From contig JAEUNM010000088.1 in NCBI GenBank assembly GCA_016791105.1, forward strand, positions 1 to 64,000: a DNA stretch of 64,000 nucleotides, read 5' to 3'. Each line of letters starts with the position of its first letter. Positions within the stretch are counted from its first letter, which is position 1. A program made the translations under genes and the position numbers. Positions 1-7,279 of the stretch are shown piece after piece. Origin of the DNA: Rhodocyclaceae bacterium (GTDB lineage Bacteria; Pseudomonadota; Gammaproteobacteria; Burkholderiales; Rhodocyclaceae). The notes below the pieces were generated by a model, which saw only the letters and a program-made list of their open reading frames with translations, was not told where the DNA came from and did no database searches.

Positions 1-4
1 CGGC

Positions 5-40
5 GTAGGGCGGATAAGCCGCAGGCGCAATCCGCCGTAT
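5..40 (+). repeat. Intergenic palindromic repeat, copy A
   Basis: A 36-base element starting GTAGGGCGGATAAG and ending ATCCGCCGTAT. Its two ends are complementary (GGCGGAT with ATCCGCC), so each copy can form a hairpin. A near-identical copy lies in the opposite orientation at 159-192. This resembles the small 'GGCGGATAAGC...ATCCGCC' intergenic repeats common in beta- and gammaproteobacteria. Confidence 0.75.
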
Positions 41-150
41 GGGGCGGTTGAATCGCCGAACACGGCGGAAGCTTGCGCCGGTTTGGGGAATGCGCTGGCG
101 CGCATGGGCGCAATAAGTCTGCGGCGGAGTCGGGTGCGTGGGGAGCTTGA

Positions 151-831
151 ATGCTCGCATACGGCGGATTGCGCTTCGCTTATCCGCCCTACAGCCCTGC
201 TGGAACTGGGCAATTCCGGCGAAATCCAGCGCATGCCGGCCCTGGTGCAGGGCAAATCGGTGAATTTCTACTGCATCCGAAATATCGTTACTGGAAACGC
301 GAGCAGAAACAACTACAGGTGCTTCTTGAGCGAATTTTCGATCCCGAATTTACGCACGCCGTGGGGCTACATGCGGAATTGATGTTCGACGCGGCGCTGT
401 CCCGCCATGGATTCATGATCAAGGACAAGGATGTCAAGAGCTGGAGCGGCGCAACCTGGACGAAGTCAAATCACAACCTCGACCGGATCGTCCTGCGAGA
501 TGGCGTCGCCTACGGCATCGAGATCAAGAACACCCAGAACTATATTCAGCGTCAGGAACTTGATTTGAAGCTTGATCTATGCAAGCACCTGGGCCTGGTG
601 CCGCTGTTCATCATGCGCTATGCGCCGAAATCCTACATGCACCGGATCGCAGTCACGTTCCGGGGATTCGGCCTCCTCTACGAGGAGCCGATTTATCCAT
701 TCGGACATGGCGCACTACTGACCGAGGTCCGCCAAAAGCTCGGGCTGAAAGTGCAGTCACCGCGCGATATCAAGGACGGCGACATCCAACGCCTTGTGAC
801 GTGGCATAACCGGAGGATCGGTAGGTCCTAG
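151..831 (+). CDS. PD-(D/E)XK nuclease-like protein, 5' end replaced by a repeat
   Basis: Unnamed protein of up to 226 residues. Residues 72-130 carry a pattern typical of the restriction-endonuclease-like fold: Glu76 in a helix (HAELMFDAAL), Asp111 (NLDRIV) and the E-x-K pair Glu124/Lys126 (YGIEIKN), followed by a helix and a hydrophobic strand (LVPLFIMRY). That suggests a metal-dependent nuclease, but the target is unknown. The first 14 or so residues lie in inverted repeat copy B. No in-frame ATG follows until residue 78, inside the fold, so the natural start has been lost or is a GTG (for example at 319). It may be a truncated remnant of a restriction or Holliday-junction-type nuclease. 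It has no co-oriented neighbour within 500 bases. Confidence 0.5.
   Translation: MLAYGGLRFAYPPYSPAGTGQFRRNPAHAGPGAGQIGEFLLHPKYRYWKREQKQLQVLLERIFDPEFTHAVGLHAELMFDAALSRHGFMIKDKDVKSWSGATWTKSNHNLDRIVLRDGVAYGIEIKNTQNYIQRQELDLKLDLCKHLGLVPLFIMRYAPKSYMHRIAVTFRGFGLLYEEPIYPFGHGALLTEVRQKLGLKVQSPRDIKDGDIQRLVTWHNRRIGRS
159..192 (-). repeat. Intergenic palindromic repeat, copy B (inverted)
   Basis: The reverse complement of this 34-base stretch matches copy A at both ends (GTAGGGCGGATAAG and CGCAATCCGCCGTAT) and differs only in the centre. It overlaps the 5' end of the nuclease-like reading frame, so the first residues of that frame are translated repeat and probably not ancestral protein. Confidence 0.75.
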
Positions 832-1385
832 CCAACTCGTATTCAGGGTGGAATGGGTTTCCTGTTTCTATTCAGATACCTGCAATACCCCCCTTGTGAA
901 TTCAATTCCCAATTCACAGAAAACCCACGCACTTGAATCCCCGACACTTCCGACACTCATAGAGCACCAATCAAATATCGCCATACCATGTTCCCGGGCC
1001 GTCGGACGGGTCATAGATCTGATCAGGCCCTCGCACGGGTGGTTTGTGCTATTGGTAAACGTCTGCAACTGGCAGGCTCCGGCTAGCGGCCGTCACTGCT
1101 GTCCAGGCAGTCAAGGCGATGGGCCGGTAACGACGGATAGGGGGCACACTCCGGTCCCACACCGGCGATCCGAGGCTGCGTATCATTGGCTGGTGGATTC
1201 CAGGCGCAGCGATCGTGCCCGCTGGTCGCCGACTTCCAGCAAATTCTGTAGCGATGGCAGGTGGCGTGATAGGCGTCATTGAGTTGCAATGTGCGAGCAG
1301 CCTGCCCCCTGGGGAACGGGACTTGACATGCCACCGGCAGTTCCCACCCAATCAGTACCTTGCTGCCGAGAACGAAGGAAACAGC
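832..1385. other. Intergenic region with no convincing gene
   Basis: The 554 bases between the nuclease-like ORF and the TauE-type gene. Open frames here overlap on both strands and look like chance frames: Arg/Pro/Ser-rich, no domain, no ribosome binding site. The region holds an AT-rich inverted repeat at 895-918 and a consensus -35 hexamer TTGACA at 1323-1328 without a recognisable -10 at normal spacing. Confidence 0.5.
895..918. repeat. Perfect 8-bp inverted repeat
   Basis: TGTGAATT and AATTCACA are separated by 8 bases. The arms are perfect complements in an otherwise GC-rich region. No T-tract follows, so it looks more like a protein-binding site or cruciform than an intrinsic terminator. 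It lies 64 bases after the nuclease-like ORF. Confidence 0.45.
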
Positions 1386-2198
1386 ATGAATGAATGGCTT
1401 TTGATTTACCTCGCACTTGGTGCCTTTACCGGCTTCATGGCTGGTCTGCTCGGGGTGGGAGGCGGAGGGATTTTAGTTCCGCTATTTACGATGATGTTTG
1501 CGGCCCAGGGCTTCAGCGAAACGCATTTATTGCACATGGCTCTCGGTACCGCGATGACCACCATCATCTTTACCTCGGTATCGTCATTTCGGGCACATCA
1601 CAAGCATGGTGCGGTGCTTTGGCCTGTCGTGAAGGCCATTGCGCCGGGTATCGTGCTTGGAACTCTGGCTGGCGCGCAGATTGCCACGAGGATGTCCACA
1701 CGCGGGTTGGCGATCTTTTTTGCGGTATTCATGGGCTACACGGCCACCCAGATGTTGCTGGATATCAAGCCGAAGCCGTCACGCAGTCTGCCTGGTTCCG
1801 GCGGACTGTTCGGGGTGGGTGTCGGTATCGGCGGTATTTCCTCCATGGTTGCCATAGGCGGTGGCGGTCTTTCGGTACCGTTCATGACCTGGTGTAACGT
1901 GAAGATTCATAACGCCATCGGTACTTCGTCCGCCATTGGTTTTCCGATCGCAGTGTCGGGAACCATCGGTTACATGGTCAACGGCTATTCGGCCATGCAG
2001 GAAGGTGTGCTGCCGCCGGGCAGCTTTGGTTTCATTTATCTGCCGGCATTGTTTGGCACGGTGCTTACCAGCGTGATCGTTGCGCCCTTGGGGGTCAGGC
2101 TTGCGCACAAACTGAAAGTCGGCGTGTTGAAAAAGGTGTTCGCGGGCATGATCGTAGTGCTCGTAGCCCGGATGTTGTACACCTTGTTTGCCCGTTAG
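1386..2198 (+). CDS. Sulfite exporter TauE/SafE family permease
   Basis: 270-residue integral membrane protein of the TauE/SafE (old DUF81) family, proposed exporters of sulfite, sulfoacetate or other small organic anions. It has about eight hydrophobic segments and the two family-typical glycine-rich repeats: GLLGVGGGGILVP near residue 20 and the matching VAIGGGGLSVPF near residue 157, consistent with two inverted halves. The ATG at 1386 is preceded by GAAGGA at good spacing. The same frame extends upstream to 1215, but that extension is polar, unrelated to the family and has no ribosome binding site. It appears to be monocistronic. The substrate cannot be inferred from the context. Confidence 0.88.
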   Translation: MNEWLLIYLALGAFTGFMAGLLGVGGGGILVPLFTMMFAAQGFSETHLLHMALGTAMTTIIFTSVSSFRAHHKHGAVLWPVVKAIAPGIVLGTLAGAQIATRMSTRGLAIFFAVFMGYTATQMLLDIKPKPSRSLPGSGGLFGVGVGIGGISSMVAIGGGGLSVPFMTWCNVKIHNAIGTSSAIGFPIAVSGTIGYMVNGYSAMQEGVLPPGSFGFIYLPALFGTVLTSVIVAPLGVRLAHKLKVGVLKKVFAGMIVVLVARMLYTLFAR

Positions 2199-2382
2199 TC
2201 AGCGTATTTCCCTGCCCGGCCGGGAATGTGTCGCGCGGGGTGAATGGGGCGCATGATTTGAACTGCGACTTGATTTTCTGCCGCAATCTGAATCGAGGCT
2301 GAGCCCTGGTCGGCTTTCTAGCGAGGCCATGGCCGGTACAAAGCTTTTCGGCTTATTTTGGCTGACTCATCCGGACGTTTCA

Positions 2383-3825
2383 TTATCCGCCGCATCCGCC
2401 GCAACCCCCACCTCCGCACCCGCTGCCGCCATCGCTGCCGCCGCCACCACCCCGGTCGGGGCGTATGGCCTGCTTGAAATCGGCCATGCTGTTGTCGGCC
2501 AGTACCGCGGTACCGAACAGGGCGATTGCCAGCGGCATGGACTGGTCCGTGCGCCCGCGCTTGCGGCGCCGGCTTATATTCGCCCTTGCCTGCGCCAGGG
2601 CGCGCCGGCCGTCGGCGGTGCTGCGCGGGCGGCGCAGGCATAACAGCGCGGCGACGGCGGTCAGGACGAGCAGCAGCGTGAGGAAAGCCACCGGCTTGCC
2701 CTGCAGGGTGCCGTGGTGGTGGCGCAGTAATCCCAGGCCGAACAGGGCCGCCAGCGGCAACATGCTTAGTCCGCGCGCAGCGCGCGCCTGAGCCGCGTCG
2801 GGGCTCAGGCCGCGTTCTATCAGTCCGTCGCGCAGCTGCCGCACCGCGGCGTCAAGGCCCGCGACCTTGCCGACTGCGTTGCCTTGCGCGCGGGCGTGGT
2901 GGTAACAGGCGTGTTCGACCGCATGCGCCTCGCGCGGCGGGGCGCTCAGTACGGTACAGCCGGCTCCAGCCCCGGTAAATTCGATGCAGCCCTGCTGGTA
3001 CAGGCGGCCAAAAGCCGTTTCGCGTACCCGCGCGGTAGCGCCGGCCAGATAGGCCAGTTCGTAAATATCGGGCTTGATCCCTCGCGGCCTGGGTGTGCTG
3101 GCGGCTCCTGTCGCGAGCCGACGCAGTGCGCGTGCCGCGCCGATTGCGAGTAGCAGCAGTCCCAGATAAATCACCAGGAATTGCGGTCCGGGCGGGCTGC
3201 CCGGCTGGGAGGAATCCACCAGGCGCGCGCAACCGCCGCTCAATAGTGCAACTATTGCGGCCGGCAACAGGCGCGCGCCGGCCAGCCCGGCGTGCCATGA
3301 TCGAGGCAGGCGCGGGCGTGGCAGCAGCCATACGCGGCGCATATCCACGCGCCGGTATCGGCCGCCGAAGCGTTCGTCCGGTGCCGGCCAGATGTCCGCC
3401 GGGGCGCTCTCGCCGAACAGCCGTTCGTAACTTTCCAGCGTGCGCCGGTAGCCTTCGCGATAGTGGCTTAGTTGTGTCGAACCGCCCCGGCTGGGTTCAT
3501 GATGCAGGGGATTGCCGAGCAGCTTGGGACAAAATTCCTGCCAATAGTCGCAGCTGTGCAACATATGCAAATGCCACACCTGATCGACCGCGTCGGAGGG
3601 CGTGACGGTGTGACCTGCGACTTGGGCAAGCAGCACGAAGCGGCGGTATTCGTCGATCACGCGCAGCGTGTGGGCTGCGCTCCAGCGGTTCTCGTGCTGT
3701 AGCTTGAGGCTGAAGGGCAGGGCGTCGGCGGGGTGGTCGGGTGACCAGTTGCGGAGTTGCTGCCAGAGTTCCCCGGCTCGGGCGGATTGCGGATGATCTG
3801 CGTTTAGTGTTGTTATTGTTGTCAT
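2383..3825 (-). CDS. TIGR04222-like membrane protein with GRDP-type N-terminus and Cys/Gly tail
   Basis: 480 residues from the ATG at 3825; a GTG at 3873 would add 16 low-complexity residues. The N-terminal third has a GRDP-like signature (DAVDQVWHLHML, then a Tyr, Trp and Cys around residues 78-99), as in glycine-rich-domain proteins. The middle and C-terminal parts have about four hydrophobic segments (one near 215-234). Between them the polypeptide matches the layout of the TIGR04222 family. The protein ends in a tail made almost only of Gly, Ser and Cys with six cysteines (residues about 458-480). Such tails in this family are thought to be processed or modified, but the function is unknown. 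It is divergent from the NB-ARC gene, sharing a promoter region of about 160 bases. Confidence 0.72.
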   Translation of the reverse strand: MTTITTLNADHPQSARAGELWQQLRNWSPDHPADALPFSLKLQHENRWSAAHTLRVIDEYRRFVLLAQVAGHTVTPSDAVDQVWHLHMLHSCDYWQEFCPKLLGNPLHHEPSRGGSTQLSHYREGYRRTLESYERLFGESAPADIWPAPDERFGGRYRRVDMRRVWLLPRPRLPRSWHAGLAGARLLPAAIVALLSGGCARLVDSSQPGSPPGPQFLVIYLGLLLLAIGAARALRRLATGAASTPRPRGIKPDIYELAYLAGATARVRETAFGRLYQQGCIEFTGAGAGCTVLSAPPREAHAVEHACYHHARAQGNAVGKVAGLDAAVRQLRDGLIERGLSPDAAQARAARGLSMLPLAALFGLGLLRHHHGTLQGKPVAFLTLLLVLTAVAALLCLRRPRSTADGRRALAQARANISRRRKRGRTDQSMPLAIALFGTAVLADNSMADFKQAIRPDRGGGGGSDGGSGCGGGGCGGCGG

Positions 3826-3954
3826 GCCGGCATGTTGGCGGGCGAATGTTACAGCCGTGTTAAGCCGGTTCACGGTTCATGCCGGCGAGCCGGCGCCGAT
3901 TGCCGCGTTCGACTTCGAGCGCGCCTGCCCGCGCGGCGGATTTTTCGACCTGCC

Positions 3955-3960
3955 TATACT
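3955..3960 (+). promoter_or_regulatory. Possible -10 element of the NB-ARC operon
   Basis: TATACT lies 30 bases upstream of the NB-ARC start codon. No good -35 hexamer is visible at 16-18 bases, so the promoter may be weak or activator-dependent. Confidence 0.3.
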
Positions 3961-3989
3961 TCAAGCGACAGGTTCAGGAGATCGCAAGC

Positions 3990-6900
3990 ATGGGATTGGA
4001 TGTTCGCCCGGCAATGCGGGCGCCGGCTGGCGACGATAGTGCCAAGTCCGGTGCGGGTTCGGTCAATACCGGCGGCGGCAGCTATGTAGGCGGCAATGTC
4101 CAGGCCGGGGAATTCGTCGGGCGCGACAAAATCGTCAATGAGTACGTGGCCGGCGACAAAATCGTCATGGCCGCGCCGCTGGCGCCGCCCGAGCCGCCCT
4201 TCCAGGTGCCGCGCGCGGCGGCCGATCTGGTTGCCCGCACGCGCGAATTGACGCGCCTGCGGCTCAGTCTGCTCGACGATTCGAAACATCTGTTGCCCAA
4301 CACGGTGGGCCTGTGCGGCTTCGGCGGGTTTGGCAAAACCACGCTGGCAAAACTGTTCTGTGCCGACCCGGACGTAATCGCGGCCTGTTCCGGCGGCACG
4401 CTGTGGGTGCCGCTGGGCAAACACCCGGCCGACGCGCGCGCGCAGATTGCCGATCTGGTGAGCGCGCTAACCGGGAGCAGCGCCGGCTGCGCCACCCTGG
4501 CCGGCGCGCAGGCACGCTTGCAGCAGGCTTTGTCGGGGCGTGCGGTGCTGGTGGTGATAGACGACGTATGGGACGAAGCTGCGCTGCGGCCTATCGCCGA
4601 GGCCAGCAGCGGCTGCGCGCGGCTCATCACGACGCGCAATCCCGATACCCTGCCGCTGGAAGCGGAGTTGATCGACATCGCCAGCATGGATGCGCCGGAC
4701 GCCGCCCAACTGCTGTCCGGCGGCCTGCCGGCCGGCGAAGCGGCACGGCTCGATGCGCTGGCGCAGCGCTTGGGCGGCTGGCCGGTCTTGCTGCGGCTGG
4801 CGAACCGGGCGCTGCGCCAGAGCTTGCGCCAGAAGGTGCCGCTCGCGCGGGCGCTGGATGGCATCGAGGACGAAATCCGCAAACAGGGTGTGGTGGCTTT
4901 CGATCCGCAACGCGACGTGGCCGAGCGCGATCAGGCCGTCGCGGCGACGGTGGGGGCCAGCCTGGCCGAATTGCCTTCCGCGGACGAGCGGGCGCGCTGC
5001 GCGGAACTGGCGATCTTCCCGCAGGACGTGCCGATTCCGCTCGTGCGCGCGGCCGAGCTGTGGCAACTCACCGCCGGCTATGACGCCGCGCGTAGCCGGA
5101 AATTGGTGACCTCCTTGCTCGATCCGCTGTCATTGGTCGATTTCGATGGTGGTGCGGATACGCTTGCGCTGCACGATGTGTTGCGCAGCTTTTTTGCCGG
5201 CCAGCTCGAAAATCTCGCCGATCTGCACGCCAGTCTGGCCGTGCATTGGGGTGAGCGGCCGCCGGCCGGTGATGCCTACGCGTGGCGCTGGCTGGCCTTT
5301 CATCGCGCGCGCGCCGCCGCCTTGCGTGCCGGGCCGGCCCGCCATGCCGATGTCGCGGCGCTGGTGGAGCTGACCGGCAATGCCGAGTGGCAGGCGGCGC
5401 AACTTGCAGCTCTGCAGGATTTGCCTGCGCTGGCTGCCGCCCTGAACTGGTCGCTGGATGCCGCGCTGGCCGACGACACCCCCGCCGGGGTGCCGCTGGT
5501 GGTGGCCGGCGCCGATAATCTGGTGCGTTTCCGGCTCGAACATTTGCGGCCCGGCCCGATGTTCGAGCTGGCGCGGCGCGGCGAACTGGACGCCGCGCGG
5601 CGCCGTGCGGCCCTGTTCGACATCGACGAGCACTGGCGTCAGGCCCTGCTGCTGGCCCTGGTCTGGCTCGCGCCGCCGCACTGCCGCGCCGAGGCGCGCG
5701 CGCTATTCGACGAAATCCGCCCCATGCTGGCGGCCGAGGCAGCACTGCACGATCTGGCCGCCTGGGTGGACGCCGCGCTCAAGGGCGCGGCGCCGCCGCG
5801 CTATCCCATTCCGCGGCCGCTCGCGGAAATCGATCCCGGCCTGGTGGAAGAAATATTGAAGCGCGTGGGCGGCGGCGCCTTTGACCGCGAAATGCTGCTG
5901 AGCCGCAATCTGGATGCCGGCACGGATCCGGACCGTCCGCCCACTACGCTGGGCGTGGCCAGCGGCGCGCGCGGGGACGCCAAGGTGCGCTACCTGGCCG
6001 AAGTCGATGCGCCGGTGCTGGTCAGTTTTGCGGCCTTGAATGCCGCCAGCGGCACCGCCGCGCTGGCGCGCTACCTGAGCGTCTACACCAACTACAGTTA
6101 TGCGGAATACCGCTATGCAAGCCTGTGGATATTGCTCGCGCAGGTGGTGCGAGCGCCCGATCCACCCGGCGCGGGCTGGGTGCAGGACGCCGTGGTGCGG
6201 GTGATCGAAGCGGCCCTTGCCGGCGGCAGCGTGGAATTCGATCAAGGTCTGGCCGTGGTTGTACGGGCCTTGCGCGCAGGCGCCGGCGACCACGCCGCGC
6301 AAACGGGGCTGCAGGCCTGGACGACGCAATTGCTGGAACAGGCGCGCGCACTGCAATACGGCCGCGATCCGCACGCCAGCGACGTGTGGGGCGGCCACAA
6401 GCGCGACATGCTGGCGCACGCTCAGGCCTTGGGCTGGTTGCTCGGCATGGGTGCTCTGGCCGAGCAATTGTTGGCCGGCGCCGCCGCCATCAGTGACTCC
6501 GGCTTTGCCGGCTATCAGGCGCCTGCCTGTCTGGCCCTGGCGGAAACCCTGTTCGTTTGCCGCGGCAATGCGGCGGCCGCCGCGACAGATATCGAATCGG
6601 CTTATGCGGCCGCCCAGCACGCCGCGCACAACGTGCAGGACGCCAGCTTTTGTGCGCGCATGACGGCGCGCGTGCAGGCAATGCGGCGCTACTGGCAGCC
6701 GGGTTTTGACTTGCCGCAGCGCGCCGCGCGGCTACCGGATGCCGCCCACCTGCCCGAATTCGCCGCCTTGCACCGCGTCGGCCACGATTACGCCGGGCGC
6801 CGTGGCGACGCACTCGAATTACCGGATTGGGCGCGGGAAGATGCGAGCCTGGAGGGGCTGGCCCGGCTGTACCAGCGCCCCGTGGCGGACTTCCGGCGCA

Positions 6901-7250
6901 TCAATGCAAGTGCCGGACCTTTCCTGTACGGCGACGCGGTGGCGGTGCCGGACCCGGGATTGCTGCCGCATATCGCCGCACGTCTGGCGGCCGAAACCCT
7001 GGCGCGCATGCCGGCCGGTGCTGTGCCGCAAGAGCTGCACTGGCTGAAAAGCTTCGTGCGCGCGGCCCTGCCCAGCCAGACCGCGCTCGATGCGGTGTTG
7101 TCGCGCCTGGTGCTGGCCACCGCGCGCGGTGCGCCGCCCGCGCTCTTGCTCGATCTGGCGGCCGCTCTGGATGGCGTGCTGGCGCGTCGGCCGCCGCCCG
7201 CCGCGGCCGACGCCGCCCACGAACTGATTGCCGGCCGCCTGCCGGCCTGA
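3990..7250 (+). CDS. NB-ARC (STAND/NLR-like) ATPase with N-terminal Gly-rich signalling motif
   Basis: 1086-residue cytoplasmic protein. Order of parts: a glycine-rich motif at residues 27-59 (TGGGSYVGGNV, FVGRDKI, AGDKIV); NB-ARC NTPase with Walker A GFGGFGKTTLA around 110-120, Walker B VLVVIDDVWD around 186-195, and the ARLITTRN sensor strand at 210-217; a winged-helix region (LAIFPQDVPIP, 340-350) and an MHD-like LHDVL at 394-398; then about 690 helical Ala/Leu-rich residues ending with a LysM-like stretch at 953-990. This is the layout of bacterial NLR-like sensors: nucleotide switch in the centre, ligand-sensing C-terminus, signalling N-terminus. The ATG at 3990 has AGGAG nine bases upstream; the upstream frame to 3879 lacks support. 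It is followed 29 bases later by the TIR-like gene, which carries the same Gly motif. Antiphage or self/non-self sensing is inferred, not shown. Confidence 0.85.
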   Translation: MGLDVRPAMRAPAGDDSAKSGAGSVNTGGGSYVGGNVQAGEFVGRDKIVNEYVAGDKIVMAAPLAPPEPPFQVPRAAADLVARTRELTRLRLSLLDDSKHLLPNTVGLCGFGGFGKTTLAKLFCADPDVIAACSGGTLWVPLGKHPADARAQIADLVSALTGSSAGCATLAGAQARLQQALSGRAVLVVIDDVWDEAALRPIAEASSGCARLITTRNPDTLPLEAELIDIASMDAPDAAQLLSGGLPAGEAARLDALAQRLGGWPVLLRLANRALRQSLRQKVPLARALDGIEDEIRKQGVVAFDPQRDVAERDQAVAATVGASLAELPSADERARCAELAIFPQDVPIPLVRAAELWQLTAGYDAARSRKLVTSLLDPLSLVDFDGGADTLALHDVLRSFFAGQLENLADLHASLAVHWGERPPAGDAYAWRWLAFHRARAAALRAGPARHADVAALVELTGNAEWQAAQLAALQDLPALAAALNWSLDAALADDTPAGVPLVVAGADNLVRFRLEHLRPGPMFELARRGELDAARRRAALFDIDEHWRQALLLALVWLAPPHCRAEARALFDEIRPMLAAEAALHDLAAWVDAALKGAAPPRYPIPRPLAEIDPGLVEEILKRVGGGAFDREMLLSRNLDAGTDPDRPPTTLGVASGARGDAKVRYLAEVDAPVLVSFAALNAASGTAALARYLSVYTNYSYAEYRYASLWILLAQVVRAPDPPGAGWVQDAVVRVIEAALAGGSVEFDQGLAVVVRALRAGAGDHAAQTGLQAWTTQLLEQARALQYGRDPHASDVWGGHKRDMLAHAQALGWLLGMGALAEQLLAGAAAISDSGFAGYQAPACLALAETLFVCRGNAAAAATDIESAYAAAQHAAHNVQDASFCARMTARVQAMRRYWQPGFDLPQRAARLPDAAHLPEFAALHRVGHDYAGRRGDALELPDWAREDASLEGLARLYQRPVADFRRINASAGPFLYGDAVAVPDPGLLPHIAARLAAETLARMPAGAVPQELHWLKSFVRAALPSQTALDAVLSRLVLATARGAPPALLLDLAAALDGVLARRPPPAAADAAHELIAGRLPA

Positions 7251-7279
7251 GGCGTTTTGACCGAAAGGAAGTGCCCGCC

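Noticed and set aside
848..1282. A 144-residue plus-strand frame in the gap before the TauE gene
   Set aside because: No ribosome binding site, biased Arg/Ser/Pro composition, and overlapping frames of similar length on the other strand.
2199..2382. Small palindrome (CCCGGCCGGG) after the TauE gene
   Set aside because: No T-tract and a very short stem; not a convincing terminator.
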